Below, piece after piece: positions 35,354-44,100 of a stretch of 64,000 bases of DNA. The DNA lies in NCBI RefSeq assembly GCF_000416235.1, contig NZ_ATLO01000043.1, positions 43,501-107,500 of the forward strand, read 5' to 3'. This stretch comes from Pseudomonas sp. CFII64. GTDB taxonomy: Bacteria; Pseudomonadota; Gammaproteobacteria; Pseudomonadales; Pseudomonadaceae. Within the stretch, counting starts at the first letter, position 1. Every line of letters begins with the position of its first letter. Position numbers and translations under genes: made by a program. A model generated the notes under the pieces. It ran no database searches. It worked only from the letters and a program-made list of their open reading frames with translations, and had not been told where the DNA came from.

Positions 35354-37279
35354 TCAAAAATCCAGGCTCACCGCCAGATTCACCCCTTGCTGCGTCACAT
35401 CATCATTCTTGCGCCAGTTGTACCCGCCGCGCAGGGTCAGTTCCGGGGTCAGTTTCTGGCTGATGCCCAGGCTGGCGCGATTGAGGTCGCGCTGCGGTGT
35501 GTAGCCTTGCAAGGTGTAGTCATTGAACGGCAGGCTGTTCAGGGTCATGGTCACGTCCTGCTGATCGGTTTCGAATTCCCGTTCATGAGCCACTTCACCA
35601 AACAACCGGGTCGATGACGTCAGCTGGAATTTACCCTGCAAGCCCGCACCCAATCGTTTCGATTTGCGCGTTTGATCATCGAAGGTCAGTGCTGTCGAGC
35701 GGGTGCCTTTTTCCGAGTAGCCGTTGACTTCGATGTGCGCGTAGTCAGCGCTGACAAATGGCGACAGATGCCAGCTGCTGCCGCTGCCGGCAAGGTCAAA
35801 GCCCAGACGTGCGCTCAACGCATACAGCTCGCCGTCGGTGTCGCCTTTTTCCGCGCCTTCGCTGATGCCTAAAGCGAACTTGCGCTTGGCATTCTCATAA
35901 TCCAGCGTGCCACCGGAAGCGCCGAGGTCGGCCCACCAATGATTGGCCTGGTATTGGACGAACGCGGTAGCGATGTAGCTATTGAGTTTGTAGTCCGAGT
36001 CTCGCGGACCGGCTTCAAGATTCTGTCGGTAAGCTCCGGCAACCAGCCCGGCGCGCCAGTTTTCGGCGAAGCGGTAGCTGCCGCCCAAGGTGAGGTTGTA
36101 GCCATGGCCGTCGGCATCCGCTGAATTGTCCTGCGCGTCAAAGTCCATTTTCTGACCGCCTGCCGCGACAATGGCCCGCCATTGGCCGACGCTCTGCCAA
36201 TCGCCCCAATCCGCCAGCCACTGCGCGCGCAATTCATCCTGCTGGGCCCGCAACGTGCCGTTGGCCATTTCCGGCAACAAAGAAATTTCCCAAGGCGCGG
36301 CGAGCAGGGAATAGGCGTAGTCGGCAATCAGCCGTTGTCCGGTGACGGTTGGGTGCACGCCGTCGTTGAACAACAGCCTGCTCGGGTCCGGCGTCGGGCT
36401 GTTCAGGCCATACACGCTGTTCTCAGCGCAGCTGTCGCCGTTGAAGCAGGTGACCACCTGATTCTGATCGGCAGCGAGGCCAAAGCGGGCAGGATCGGCG
36501 AGCGTTTCTGACACCAGACGCGGAATATTCAGCGGGATTATTTCAGCATCGATCTGCGCCAGGCGGCTGATCAGTTGGGCGTTGAACACATCGCTGAGCA
36601 ATGAAGTCACCGGCTGCAGGATGGTGCCGGAAACGGCAGGCGTCTGGCCGATGTCCGGCAGCAACCAGACCATGATGTAGCGCGCCCCGGATTGTTGCAG
36701 CACTTGGGCGCTGTCGGCCAGGCGGTTGGCGGCGGCCCGGGATTGGGCAAGACTCAGGACTCGGCCCTGCAGGAAATCATTACCGCCGCCCGTCAGGTAA
36801 TACAGCGCGTTGGGATCGGCGCGAAAGTTGTTGTTGGGCAGATAACCGGCCCGGCTGCGTAAAACGTTGCCATCGTTGGTGGTGACATTGGATTGTGAAG
36901 TGATGGCGTCGTAGATCTGATCAGTACGATCCCCGCCCACCGCCCAGTTATTGCCATCGGCGACGCCCAGCGCGGCATTCACCGGAGACGTCGACGCCGA
37001 CAGCTCACCGGGTGCAACATTGAGCTTCATGCCCAGCAACGTGGAAGAATTCAGGCCGAAGACTTCGCCGCTGTTGGCCTGATAGGTCGGGCCGGTGCGG
37101 TTGGTGAAACGCAACGTCGCGCCTTGCGGGCCGCCTGCGTCCGGGTACTGCCCGGCGTCGGCCAGGCTATCGCCGAAGACCACCATGGTTGAGTAGGGGG
37201 AAGGGGCGGCGAATGCGCCCGAGCAGGCCAAGGTCAGCAAACATGCCGTGAACGGCAACGAAAGCGCAGGTTTTATCAT
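35354..37279 (-). CDS. estA: Autotransporter GDSL esterase EstA
   Basis: 641 residues. A signal peptide (ACLLTLACSGAFAA) is followed by an N-terminal SGNH/GDSL lipase domain: FGDSLADAG with nucleophile Ser38, GGGNDFLQG, and DGVHPT with the catalytic Asp/His. A C-terminal autotransporter beta-barrel ends in NLAVSLDF. In P. aeruginosa EstA is an outer-membrane esterase affecting rhamnolipid and motility. The ATG at 37279 has AAGGAA upstream. It shares orientation with the following Amadori-type operon but is separated by 120 bases. Confidence 0.93.
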   Translation of the reverse strand: MIKPALSLPFTACLLTLACSGAFAAPSPYSTMVVFGDSLADAGQYPDAGGPQGATLRFTNRTGPTYQANSGEVFGLNSSTLLGMKLNVAPGELSASTSPVNAALGVADGNNWAVGGDRTDQIYDAITSQSNVTTNDGNVLRSRAGYLPNNNFRADPNALYYLTGGGNDFLQGRVLSLAQSRAAANRLADSAQVLQQSGARYIMVWLLPDIGQTPAVSGTILQPVTSLLSDVFNAQLISRLAQIDAEIIPLNIPRLVSETLADPARFGLAADQNQVVTCFNGDSCAENSVYGLNSPTPDPSRLLFNDGVHPTVTGQRLIADYAYSLLAAPWEISLLPEMANGTLRAQQDELRAQWLADWGDWQSVGQWRAIVAAGGQKMDFDAQDNSADADGHGYNLTLGGSYRFAENWRAGLVAGAYRQNLEAGPRDSDYKLNSYIATAFVQYQANHWWADLGASGGTLDYENAKRKFALGISEGAEKGDTDGELYALSARLGFDLAGSGSSWHLSPFVSADYAHIEVNGYSEKGTRSTALTFDDQTRKSKRLGAGLQGKFQLTSSTRLFGEVAHEREFETDQQDVTMTLNSLPFNDYTLQGYTPQRDLNRASLGISQKLTPELTLRGGYNWRKNDDVTQQGVNLAVSLDF

Positions 37280-37399
37280 TGCTACATTCCTTTCTTGTTT
37301 TTTTCTAACGACTGCAAGGAAGGTAGCAAAGGGCGCTGCGAATGCCATTTCACGGCACGTTAACTGCTCAAAGGTCTAGGACAATGCCCTGATCGAGCT

Positions 37400-38170
37400 T
37401 TACTCCGGCGCGATATCCACGTCGAAGTATTTGTCGGCAAGGCGTTGATAGGTGCCGTTCTGGCGAATGGTTTGCAGCGCCTGATCGATGTCCTGTTTCA
37501 GCGCGGTATCGTTCTTGCGCAGCCCGACGCCGGTGCCGGGGCCGAACACTTCGACGGACTTGACCACGTCGCCCGCATACGCAAAGCCTTTGCCCATGGG
37601 TTTTTTCAGCATGCCTTCGGAAACGGCGATGGCGTCGTCGAAGACCGCGTCCAGGCGGCCGTTGATCAAATCCTGATAGGCCAGGTCGCTGCTTTGATAG
37701 GGCACCACTTCAACGTTTTTCGAACCCCAGATTTTCCGTGCGTAGACTTCGAACACGCTGCCTTGCTGCACGCCGATGCGTTTGCCCTTGAGGGTTTCGG
37801 CGGCGGGCCTCAACGGGCTGCCTTGCGCGGCCACCAGATGCGCCGGGGTGTCGTAGAGCGTGTCGGAAAACGCCACTTCTTTCTTGCGATCCTCGGTGAT
37901 GGAAAATGCCGAAAGAATGCCGTCGAACTTGCGGCCTTTCAGAGACGCAACCAGGCCGTCGAAACTGGTCTCGACCCAGACGCAACGGCGCTTGAGTTCC
38001 GCGCAGATGCTTTCGCCCAGTTCAATATCGAAGCCGGTCAGCGAGCCATCCGGGTTTTTCGATTCAAATGGCGGGTAGGTCGGATCGACGCCAAAGCGCA
38101 GGTCGGTGCTGGCCGCCCAAGTCACGAAGGGGCAGGCCAGCAGGGTCAGACCGAGAAGGTATTTTTTCAT
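37400..38170 (-). CDS. ABC transporter periplasmic binding protein, family 3 (amino-acid type)
   Basis: 256 residues with a signal peptide (YLLGLTLLACPFVTWA) and a type 3 solute-binding fold: LRFGVDPTYPPFESKNPDGSLTGFDIEL, then KGRKFDGILSAFSITEDRKKEVAFSD, which line the amino-acid pocket. Relatives bind arginine, lysine, histidine or opines/Amadori compounds. It lies 56 bases after the sugar kinase gene in the same direction, so fructosyl-amino acids are a reasonable ligand guess. No permease or ATPase gene is beside it; it must use components encoded elsewhere. Confidence 0.82.
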   Translation of the reverse strand: MKKYLLGLTLLACPFVTWAASTDLRFGVDPTYPPFESKNPDGSLTGFDIELGESICAELKRRCVWVETSFDGLVASLKGRKFDGILSAFSITEDRKKEVAFSDTLYDTPAHLVAAQGSPLRPAAETLKGKRIGVQQGSVFEVYARKIWGSKNVEVVPYQSSDLAYQDLINGRLDAVFDDAIAVSEGMLKKPMGKGFAYAGDVVKSVEVFGPGTGVGLRKNDTALKQDIDQALQTIRQNGTYQRLADKYFDVDIAPE

Positions 38171-38226
38171 CGACAGGTTTCCACGACAGGGTTGAGTGAG
38201 GATGCCCAAAGGCATCCGATGGGTTG

Positions 38227-39081
38227 TTAGCCTTGGGCCTTCAACGCTTGTTTCAATTGTTCGCAGCGCGCGGGATCAAGTGTCTGGCCGTGGCCGAAAC
38301 CGCCTTCCCCGGCACAGACCTGCGCCGCGAAATCGACGCCTTGCAACAGGCATTCGGCCAGACTTGCGCCGCCTTGCCAGGCCAGCAGGAAGGCGGCAAT
38401 GAAGCCGTCGCCCGCGCCCATGCTGTCGATTACTTCACAGGGCAAGCTGGCCTGTTCGCGAAAACCGTTGTCGTCCAGCGCCAATGCTCCATGGACGCCG
38501 CGGGTGATCACCACCGCTTTTGGCCCCAGTGTCCGCATCTCAGTGGCCAGTTCACGCGCAGCCTCGGCATCAAGCTCGGCGGCGGAGAAGAACGCGATGT
38601 CGACGTGGGCGATCAGCGCGCGCCAATCGTATTCATCCCAGTTGTCCGAAAAATCGAAAGACAGCACGCCGCTGGCCTGACGAATCCGCGCGAGGCTGTT
38701 CTGCAGGCCGCTGTACAAGCTGGTGTGCGCCAGCGGGAAAGCCGCGATGCCGGCCAGGGCTTGTGCATCGATGTCCAGTCGGTGACAAACCCCGGCATCG
38801 CTGCCGAGAAAAATCCGTTCGCCGTCCACACTGTCGACACAGGCCCAGGCGCTGGCGCCCGGCAGTGTCTTGCAGCGGGATATATCCACCGATTCGGCCT
38901 TGAGGACTTCCAGCAACCAGCGTCCGTGGGCGTCATCGCCGACGCAGCCCAGATAAGCGCTGCCAGCGCCGAGGCGGGCGGCGAACACCGCCACGTTCAA
39001 CGCATTGCCGCCGGGGTATTCCTGGTGGCGGTGGAGGTACACGTCAACCGTGTTGTCGCCGACCGCGATCAGTGACGGCAT
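38227..39081 (-). CDS. PfkB family sugar kinase, FrlD-like
   Basis: 284 residues of the ribokinase/PfkB fold: GDNTVDVYLHRHQEYPGGNALNVAVFAARLG at the N-terminus (sugar site) and DSMGAGDGFIAAFLLAW near residue 230 (catalytic Asp and anion hole). Pairing with an FrlB-like deglycase and a GntR/UTRA regulator suggests fructoselysine-type 6-kinase. The ATG at 39081 has GGAG 9 bases upstream and lies 2 bases after the upstream gene, so the two are coupled. Substrate is inferred from context. Confidence 0.78.
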   Translation of the reverse strand: MPSLIAVGDNTVDVYLHRHQEYPGGNALNVAVFAARLGAGSAYLGCVGDDAHGRWLLEVLKAESVDISRCKTLPGASAWACVDSVDGERIFLGSDAGVCHRLDIDAQALAGIAAFPLAHTSLYSGLQNSLARIRQASGVLSFDFSDNWDEYDWRALIAHVDIAFFSAAELDAEAARELATEMRTLGPKAVVITRGVHGALALDDNGFREQASLPCEVIDSMGAGDGFIAAFLLAWQGGASLAECLLQGVDFAAQVCAGEGGFGHGQTLDPARCEQLKQALKAQG

Positions 39082-39083
39082 GC

Positions 39084-40097
39084 TCAATACTCCGTTTTCC
39101 ACATGTAGCGGCGCGTGGTCAGTGGTTGTTGATGCCAGACCGCCAGATGCGCGGCGATACGTTCAGCGGCAATGCCGACGATGTAAGGCGCAACCAGCGC
39201 ACGGATTTCCGGGTCAATGCCCTGCATAGGGAAATCCTTGGCGTCGTAGATCATCACGCGTTCGGTGTAACGCTGGCAGAAGCGCACCACACGTTCCATC
39301 TGCGCCCGGCTCGGGTCTTCGCCGACAAACAGAAGCAGCGGCGTTGTAGCGTCGATGGCTTCGAACGGGCCGTGAAAAAACTCCGCTGCTTCAACCGGCA
39401 GGCAATGCAACCACTGGCTTTCCATGACCACGCAGACGCCGAACACATAAGCGGTGGTGAACATCGGGCCGGAGGCGAGGAAGTACATCAGCCGGTCGTC
39501 TTTATAGAGACGGGCTTGCTCGGTGGCGCGCTGATCATTGTTGATGGCGGCATCGGCCAAGGCGGCGGGCAGGGCTTTCAGGGAACGGGTGAGTTTGTCC
39601 AGCAACGGCCAGTCTTCGCGCTCGGCGAGAATCCCGCCGATCAGCGCCTGGAGGATCATGAAGCAGCCGAAGTACGCCTCGTCGGTGCGCCCCAGCAGGA
39701 AGCAATGCTGTACGGCCTGGGCCAGCGGCAGTTCCGCAGTCTGGGTCACGCCGACGGTCATGCAGGGTTTGTCTTTGAGGAATTGCGCGGCGGCGATGGT
39801 TTCCTGCGTGGTGCCGGACTTGGACGCCAGAATCACCAGCGTGCGTTCATCCAGTCGAGGCGGATCGATGTCCATGAATTCAGCCGGAAAATAACGGCGC
39901 ACTTCCAGCGAGTGGCTGAAGCGTTCGATCCAGTATTGCAGGCCGAGCATGATGCGATTGGGTGCGCCACAGCTGACGAAATAAATGCGATCAATCTTCG
40001 GCGCCAACTCGCGGCCATAGCGCTGGGCGTCGTCAACGATGTGGATGGACTGCGCAAGAGAGGCCACGAAAGCTTCCCGGTTGAACTCGATCGCCAT
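39084..40097 (-). CDS. SIS-domain deglycase/isomerase, FrlB-like
   Basis: 337 residues with two SIS domains, the length of FrlB (fructoselysine 6-phosphate deglycase). RIYFVSCGAPNRIMLG, LVILASKSGTTQETI and VEAAEFFHGPFEAID match the sugar-phosphate-binding motifs; the C-terminus RRYMWKTEY resembles the FrlB ending. It would split a 6-phosphorylated Amadori product into glucose 6-phosphate and the free amine or amino acid. It could also be an AgaS/GlmS-type isomerase. AAGGAGCC precedes the ATG. It heads an operon with the kinase and binding protein. Confidence 0.8.
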   Translation of the reverse strand: MAIEFNREAFVASLAQSIHIVDDAQRYGRELAPKIDRIYFVSCGAPNRIMLGLQYWIERFSHSLEVRRYFPAEFMDIDPPRLDERTLVILASKSGTTQETIAAAQFLKDKPCMTVGVTQTAELPLAQAVQHCFLLGRTDEAYFGCFMILQALIGGILAEREDWPLLDKLTRSLKALPAALADAAINNDQRATEQARLYKDDRLMYFLASGPMFTTAYVFGVCVVMESQWLHCLPVEAAEFFHGPFEAIDATTPLLLFVGEDPSRAQMERVVRFCQRYTERVMIYDAKDFPMQGIDPEIRALVAPYIVGIAAERIAAHLAVWHQQPLTTRRYMWKTEY

Positions 40098-40150
40098 GCT
40101 GGCTCCTTGGTGAACTGGAGGAGGATCGAGGCTGTTCGTCGATCCTTTGT

Positions 40151-40207
40151 TAGACCAGAATCTATACCATGGAAAATACCATCTCAAGGGTTTATGCTCG
40201 TGGTCTA
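40151..40207. promoter_or_regulatory. Probable GntR-type operators between the SIS gene and its regulator
   Basis: TAGACCA (40151-40157) and TGGTCTA (40201-40207) are inverted half-sites, and TGGAAAATACCA (40170-40181) is a TGG-N6-CCA palindrome between them. UTRA-type GntR regulators such as NagR/DasR/FrlR bind TGGTCTAGACCA-like sites. On the minus strand TTGAGA (40182-40187) and TAGATT (40159-40164), 17 bases apart, could be the operon promoter, so the central site would lie in its spacer. Confidence 0.6.
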
Positions 40208-40348
40208 GTCACCGGGCAAAGCAATCCGGCAAGCCTTGCAAGGCCCGTGAGTAAGGGCTGAATTGCAAACCCGCGAATTCACTGGAGTTTCGCCGCCTGT
40301 AACCTTTCGGCGAATTCCGCAAAAATAAATTCTGGATGTAGACCACCA

Positions 40349-41131
40349 ATGGCGTCGGAAAAACCCCTCGAAACGAGCTTTCCCATTCCCCAGCGCAAGC
40401 AGGTCGCGTGGCAGGCTGTGCAAGTGCTGCTGGAAATGCTCGAACGTCCGGAGTTCGGCCCTAATGAGCGCATTCCGGCGGAACGGGATCTGGCCGAACA
40501 TCTGGGCATCAGTCGCATGACCCTGCGCAAGGCGATTCAGGTGCTTATCGAGCGCGGCATTCTGGAGCGGCGCGGCAATCGCGGCACCTTTGTCACGGCG
40601 CCCGGCGTCGAGCGGCCGGTCAGTCTGTCGCGCAAGGGCATTACTCAGGTGGTCGAGCAGTCCGGTTCGCGGCCGGGGAGCACGCTGTTGTATTTCGAGC
40701 AGGCGCAGGCCAGCGGTCGTGTTGCCAAACTGCTGGGCATTGCAGAAGGCGATGGGCTGTTGACCATCCGGCGTCTGCGCACGGTTGATCAGAAACCGTT
40801 TTGCATCGAAACCAGCTACATCCCGCTGGCACGCGCGCCGGATCTGCTGGCTCAGGACCTTGCCGCAGGCGCTTCGTTGTATGCGTTGCTGCTGGAGCGT
40901 TACGGGATTGAGGTGGAAAGCGATGAAGGCACGTTGAGCATCGCCAACATGAACGATCAGGAAGCGCGTTTACTGGAAGTGGCGGCCGGGACGGCGGCGC
41001 TGGTCTATCGCGGGGTGATTTTCGACAGCCAGGGTCAACCGCTGGAATACCTGGTTTCGGTCAACCATCCGCAGCGCGTGGTGTTCAAGCTGGAAAACAG
41101 CCGGGTGGATGCGTTCAACTCACAGCGCTGA
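40349..41131 (+). CDS. GntR/HutC family transcriptional regulator with UTRA domain
   Basis: 260 residues. The N-terminal winged helix (PNERIPAERDLAEHLGISRMTLRKAIQVLIERGILERRGNRGTFV) is followed by a UTRA effector domain (SLYALLLERYGIEVESDEGTLSIANM, then LVYRGVIFDSQGQPLEYLVSVNHPQRVVF). It is divergent from the SIS/kinase/binding-protein operon and almost certainly controls it, sensing a phosphorylated sugar or Amadori intermediate. It converges with psmE. Confidence 0.88.
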   Translation: MASEKPLETSFPIPQRKQVAWQAVQVLLEMLERPEFGPNERIPAERDLAEHLGISRMTLRKAIQVLIERGILERRGNRGTFVTAPGVERPVSLSRKGITQVVEQSGSRPGSTLLYFEQAQASGRVAKLLGIAEGDGLLTIRRLRTVDQKPFCIETSYIPLARAPDLLAQDLAAGASLYALLLERYGIEVESDEGTLSIANMNDQEARLLEVAAGTAALVYRGVIFDSQGQPLEYLVSVNHPQRVVFKLENSRVDAFNSQR

Positions 41132-41147
41132 TCGCCGCAGGTTGGCT

Positions 41148-41174
41148 GCCTGCCGCCCATTGCGGGCGGCAGGC
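41148..41174. terminator. Hairpin between convergent gntR and psmE
   Basis: GCCTGCCGCCC and GGGCGGCAGGC form a perfect 11-bp stem with loop ATTGC. There is no long T tract, so termination strength is uncertain, but the site lies between two convergent stops. Confidence 0.65.
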
Positions 41175-41182
41175 ATTGCGTT

Positions 41183-44100
41183 TCAACCGATGATGTCGGC
41201 CGCTTGCAGCGTCTGCACGCCGGTCAGCTGGATGGCAAAATCCGCTTCGTTGTCGGCGTCGGTGTTGCCGTACAGCACGCCGTCGGCGAAGCGCAGTTCG
41301 CCAACATTATTGGCGCTGAACGCGGCGCTGCCGATGAACACGAACGCGTCATTGGCGGCGGTTTGCGGGCGGGCATCGATCGCGGAGAAGTCCAGCTTGT
41401 CGCCTTCGGCGGACTTGAAACCCTGGATGATGTCAGCCAGCAAGCCGCTGCCCATTTCCGACACGTCGTTGAAGACATAGGTGTCGGCACCCGTGCCGCC
41501 GATCAGCGTATCGACGCCCGCGCCACCGATCAGCACGTCGTTGCCGGAACCGCCCGACAGGGTGTCGTTGCCGTCGCCGCCAGCAAGCCGGTTGTCGGCG
41601 GAGCTGCCGGTCAGTGAATCGGCAAAACGGCTGCCGGTCAGGTTTTCGTTGCCCTTGAGCGTGTCCAGACCCGAGCCGCCGGTGTCCTGTTGCGCGGTGG
41701 TGGACAACTTGACCGTCACGCCCGCCGTGGCGAACAGGTAGGACACGGTATCGATGCCCGCGCGGCCGTCGATCAGGTTGTCGCCGCTGCCGGCATATAG
41801 CACGTTATCCAGCGCGTTGCCGATTCCGTTGGCCGCACCCGCGCCAGTCAGCAGCAGGTTTTCAACGTTACTGCCCAGCGTATAAGTCGTCAGCGCGCTG
41901 TACACGGTATCGACGCCGCCGGTGACGCTGTCGGCATTGGTTTCGATCACCTTGTCATTGGCATCATCGACGAAGTAACTGTCTGAGCCATCGCCGCCCT
42001 TGAGGGAGTCAGCGCCGGCCTGACCGTCCAGAATGTTGCTGGCGCTATTGCCGATAATGATGTTTTTCAGTTCATTGCCGACGCCGTCGATGGCCGACAT
42101 GCCAGTCAGCGTCAGGTTTTCGGTGTTGGCGCCCAGCGTCCAGCTGACCGAGGCCAGTACGGCGTCAATTTGCGAGGCAGACGTGTTGGTTTCGGTGACG
42201 CTGTCGCCCGCGTTGTCGACCACGTAAATATCGTTGCCGTCACCACCGGTCATGGCGTCGGCACCCAGGTCGCCGTCCAGCGTGTCGTTGCCGCGACTGC
42301 CCATCAAGGTGTCGTCATCGGCCGTGCCGAAAATCGAGCCGCCTTCGTTCTGCGTGCCTTCGGTAATGTCGGCGGCGCTGTTGTTGTCGCTGCTGTCGGA
42401 GGTATAGCCCAGATCGGTGGCGATGTAGTCCGCGAGGCGCTGACCGACGATTTCCGCCGATTCTTCGTGCAAGTGCCAGACGTCATCGGGATAGACCAGC
42501 GGGTCGACTTCATGGCGCAGCGGCAGGTCGGTGTAGTCCACGGCGAGCTTCACGTCGCTGCGCTCGGTGGCCATGGCTTCCTGTGCGGCGCGCACATAGC
42601 CGACGCCTTCGACGATGCCAGCGATTTTCTCAGCCGAGAACCCCCGGGCTGCGGCAGCGTCAGTTTGATAGTGGCCGGTTTCCATCAGGTAAACGTTGAA
42701 GTCGCCAATCTGCGCATGCAGGTAGTCGAACACTTTCAGCGTCGAGGCCTTGTACAGGTCGGCGGCGGCTTGCTTGTCGGTGGCGCGGGCGATTTCCTGG
42801 GCGGCTTCTTCGCCCTGGCCCCAGATGATGCCGGTGGTAACGGTGTCGATAGCGGTCAGGGTTGCCAGTTGGGTCTTGAGCAACTCAACCGCGCGTAACA
42901 GCGCGGGGCCGGGCTGGTCGGTGTCGGTCAGCCACCAGGATAAGCGTTGTTCTTCGAGCGTCGAGGTGGAATAACCGGCCACGGTGCTGCCGCCCACCGC
43001 CAGGTCGATGCCATTGCCGTCGGCATCGGTGAACTGGCTACGCACGTCGTAATCGGTATAGCGGGCCAGGTCGCTGACCAGCGTAGACGTGCCCGACTGA
43101 TCGTCATCTTCGGTCATGCGCAGCAGGCGTGCGTTGGATTGACCCAGTGTCGGCAGGTAGAGGATTTCCTGGGATTCGCGTTGCGCGAAGACGAAATCCG
43201 CATCGCTGATCTGGTCGATCAGATTGCCGCTCAGGGCGATTTCAAAACGATTGCCGTCGGCGTCAACCACGCTGGATTTGACGTAGGTTTTGTCGCCGGC
43301 GGCGTTGAGCGTCATGTACAGCGTATGGTTTTCGCCATCGCCCAAACCGAGAAAGCCAAGCGCCGACACGTCGATCTTGTCTTCGCCGGGGGTGAAGTCG
43401 TAGATCGTATCGGTCGCCGTCAGGCCGCCGCTGTCGTAGTCGCGATAGCTGTCGCTGACGGCGCTGTAGACGAAAGTGTCGTTGCCCGCGCCGCCATACA
43501 ACGCGTCGCGGCCTGCGCCGCCGTTGATCAGGTCATTGCCCGCGTCGCCACGAATGGTGTCCGCGCCGCCGAGGCCTTGCATGACGTCATTGCCGGTGGT
43601 GCCGTAGAGCGACTCGCCTTTGTCGCTGCCGGTAATCACGCCGGGCGTCGGGTTGCCGACGGTGATGGCGAAGCTGTCGCTGACCGAAGCCCCGGCTGCG
43701 TCGCTGGCAGTCAGCAGCACCGAATACGTGCCGGAAGCAACGCTGGGCGTGCCGCTGAAGGTCAGGGTTTTGCTGTCGAATTTCAGCCAGTCGGGCAGCG
43801 CCGTGTTGTCAGCCAGGGTGGCGCTGTAAGTCAGCGCGTCCTTGTCCGGATCGGAAAAGCTGTTGGCCTGCACGGTGTAGGAAAACGCCGTTTGGGTATT
43901 GGTCGCCTGATCCAGCAGCGGCGTGTTCAGCACGGGCGCTTGATTCACGGTCGAGGCGCTGGAAAAGATGAAGTTGTCGGCGCTCAGGCTGCTCAGCAGA
44001 TTGCCTTGCAGAGCAATCTCGAAGCGATTGCCGGTGTCGTCGATGGCGTTGGTCTTGACGTAGGTTTTGCTGCCGTCGGCGTTCAGCGACAGGTAAACAG

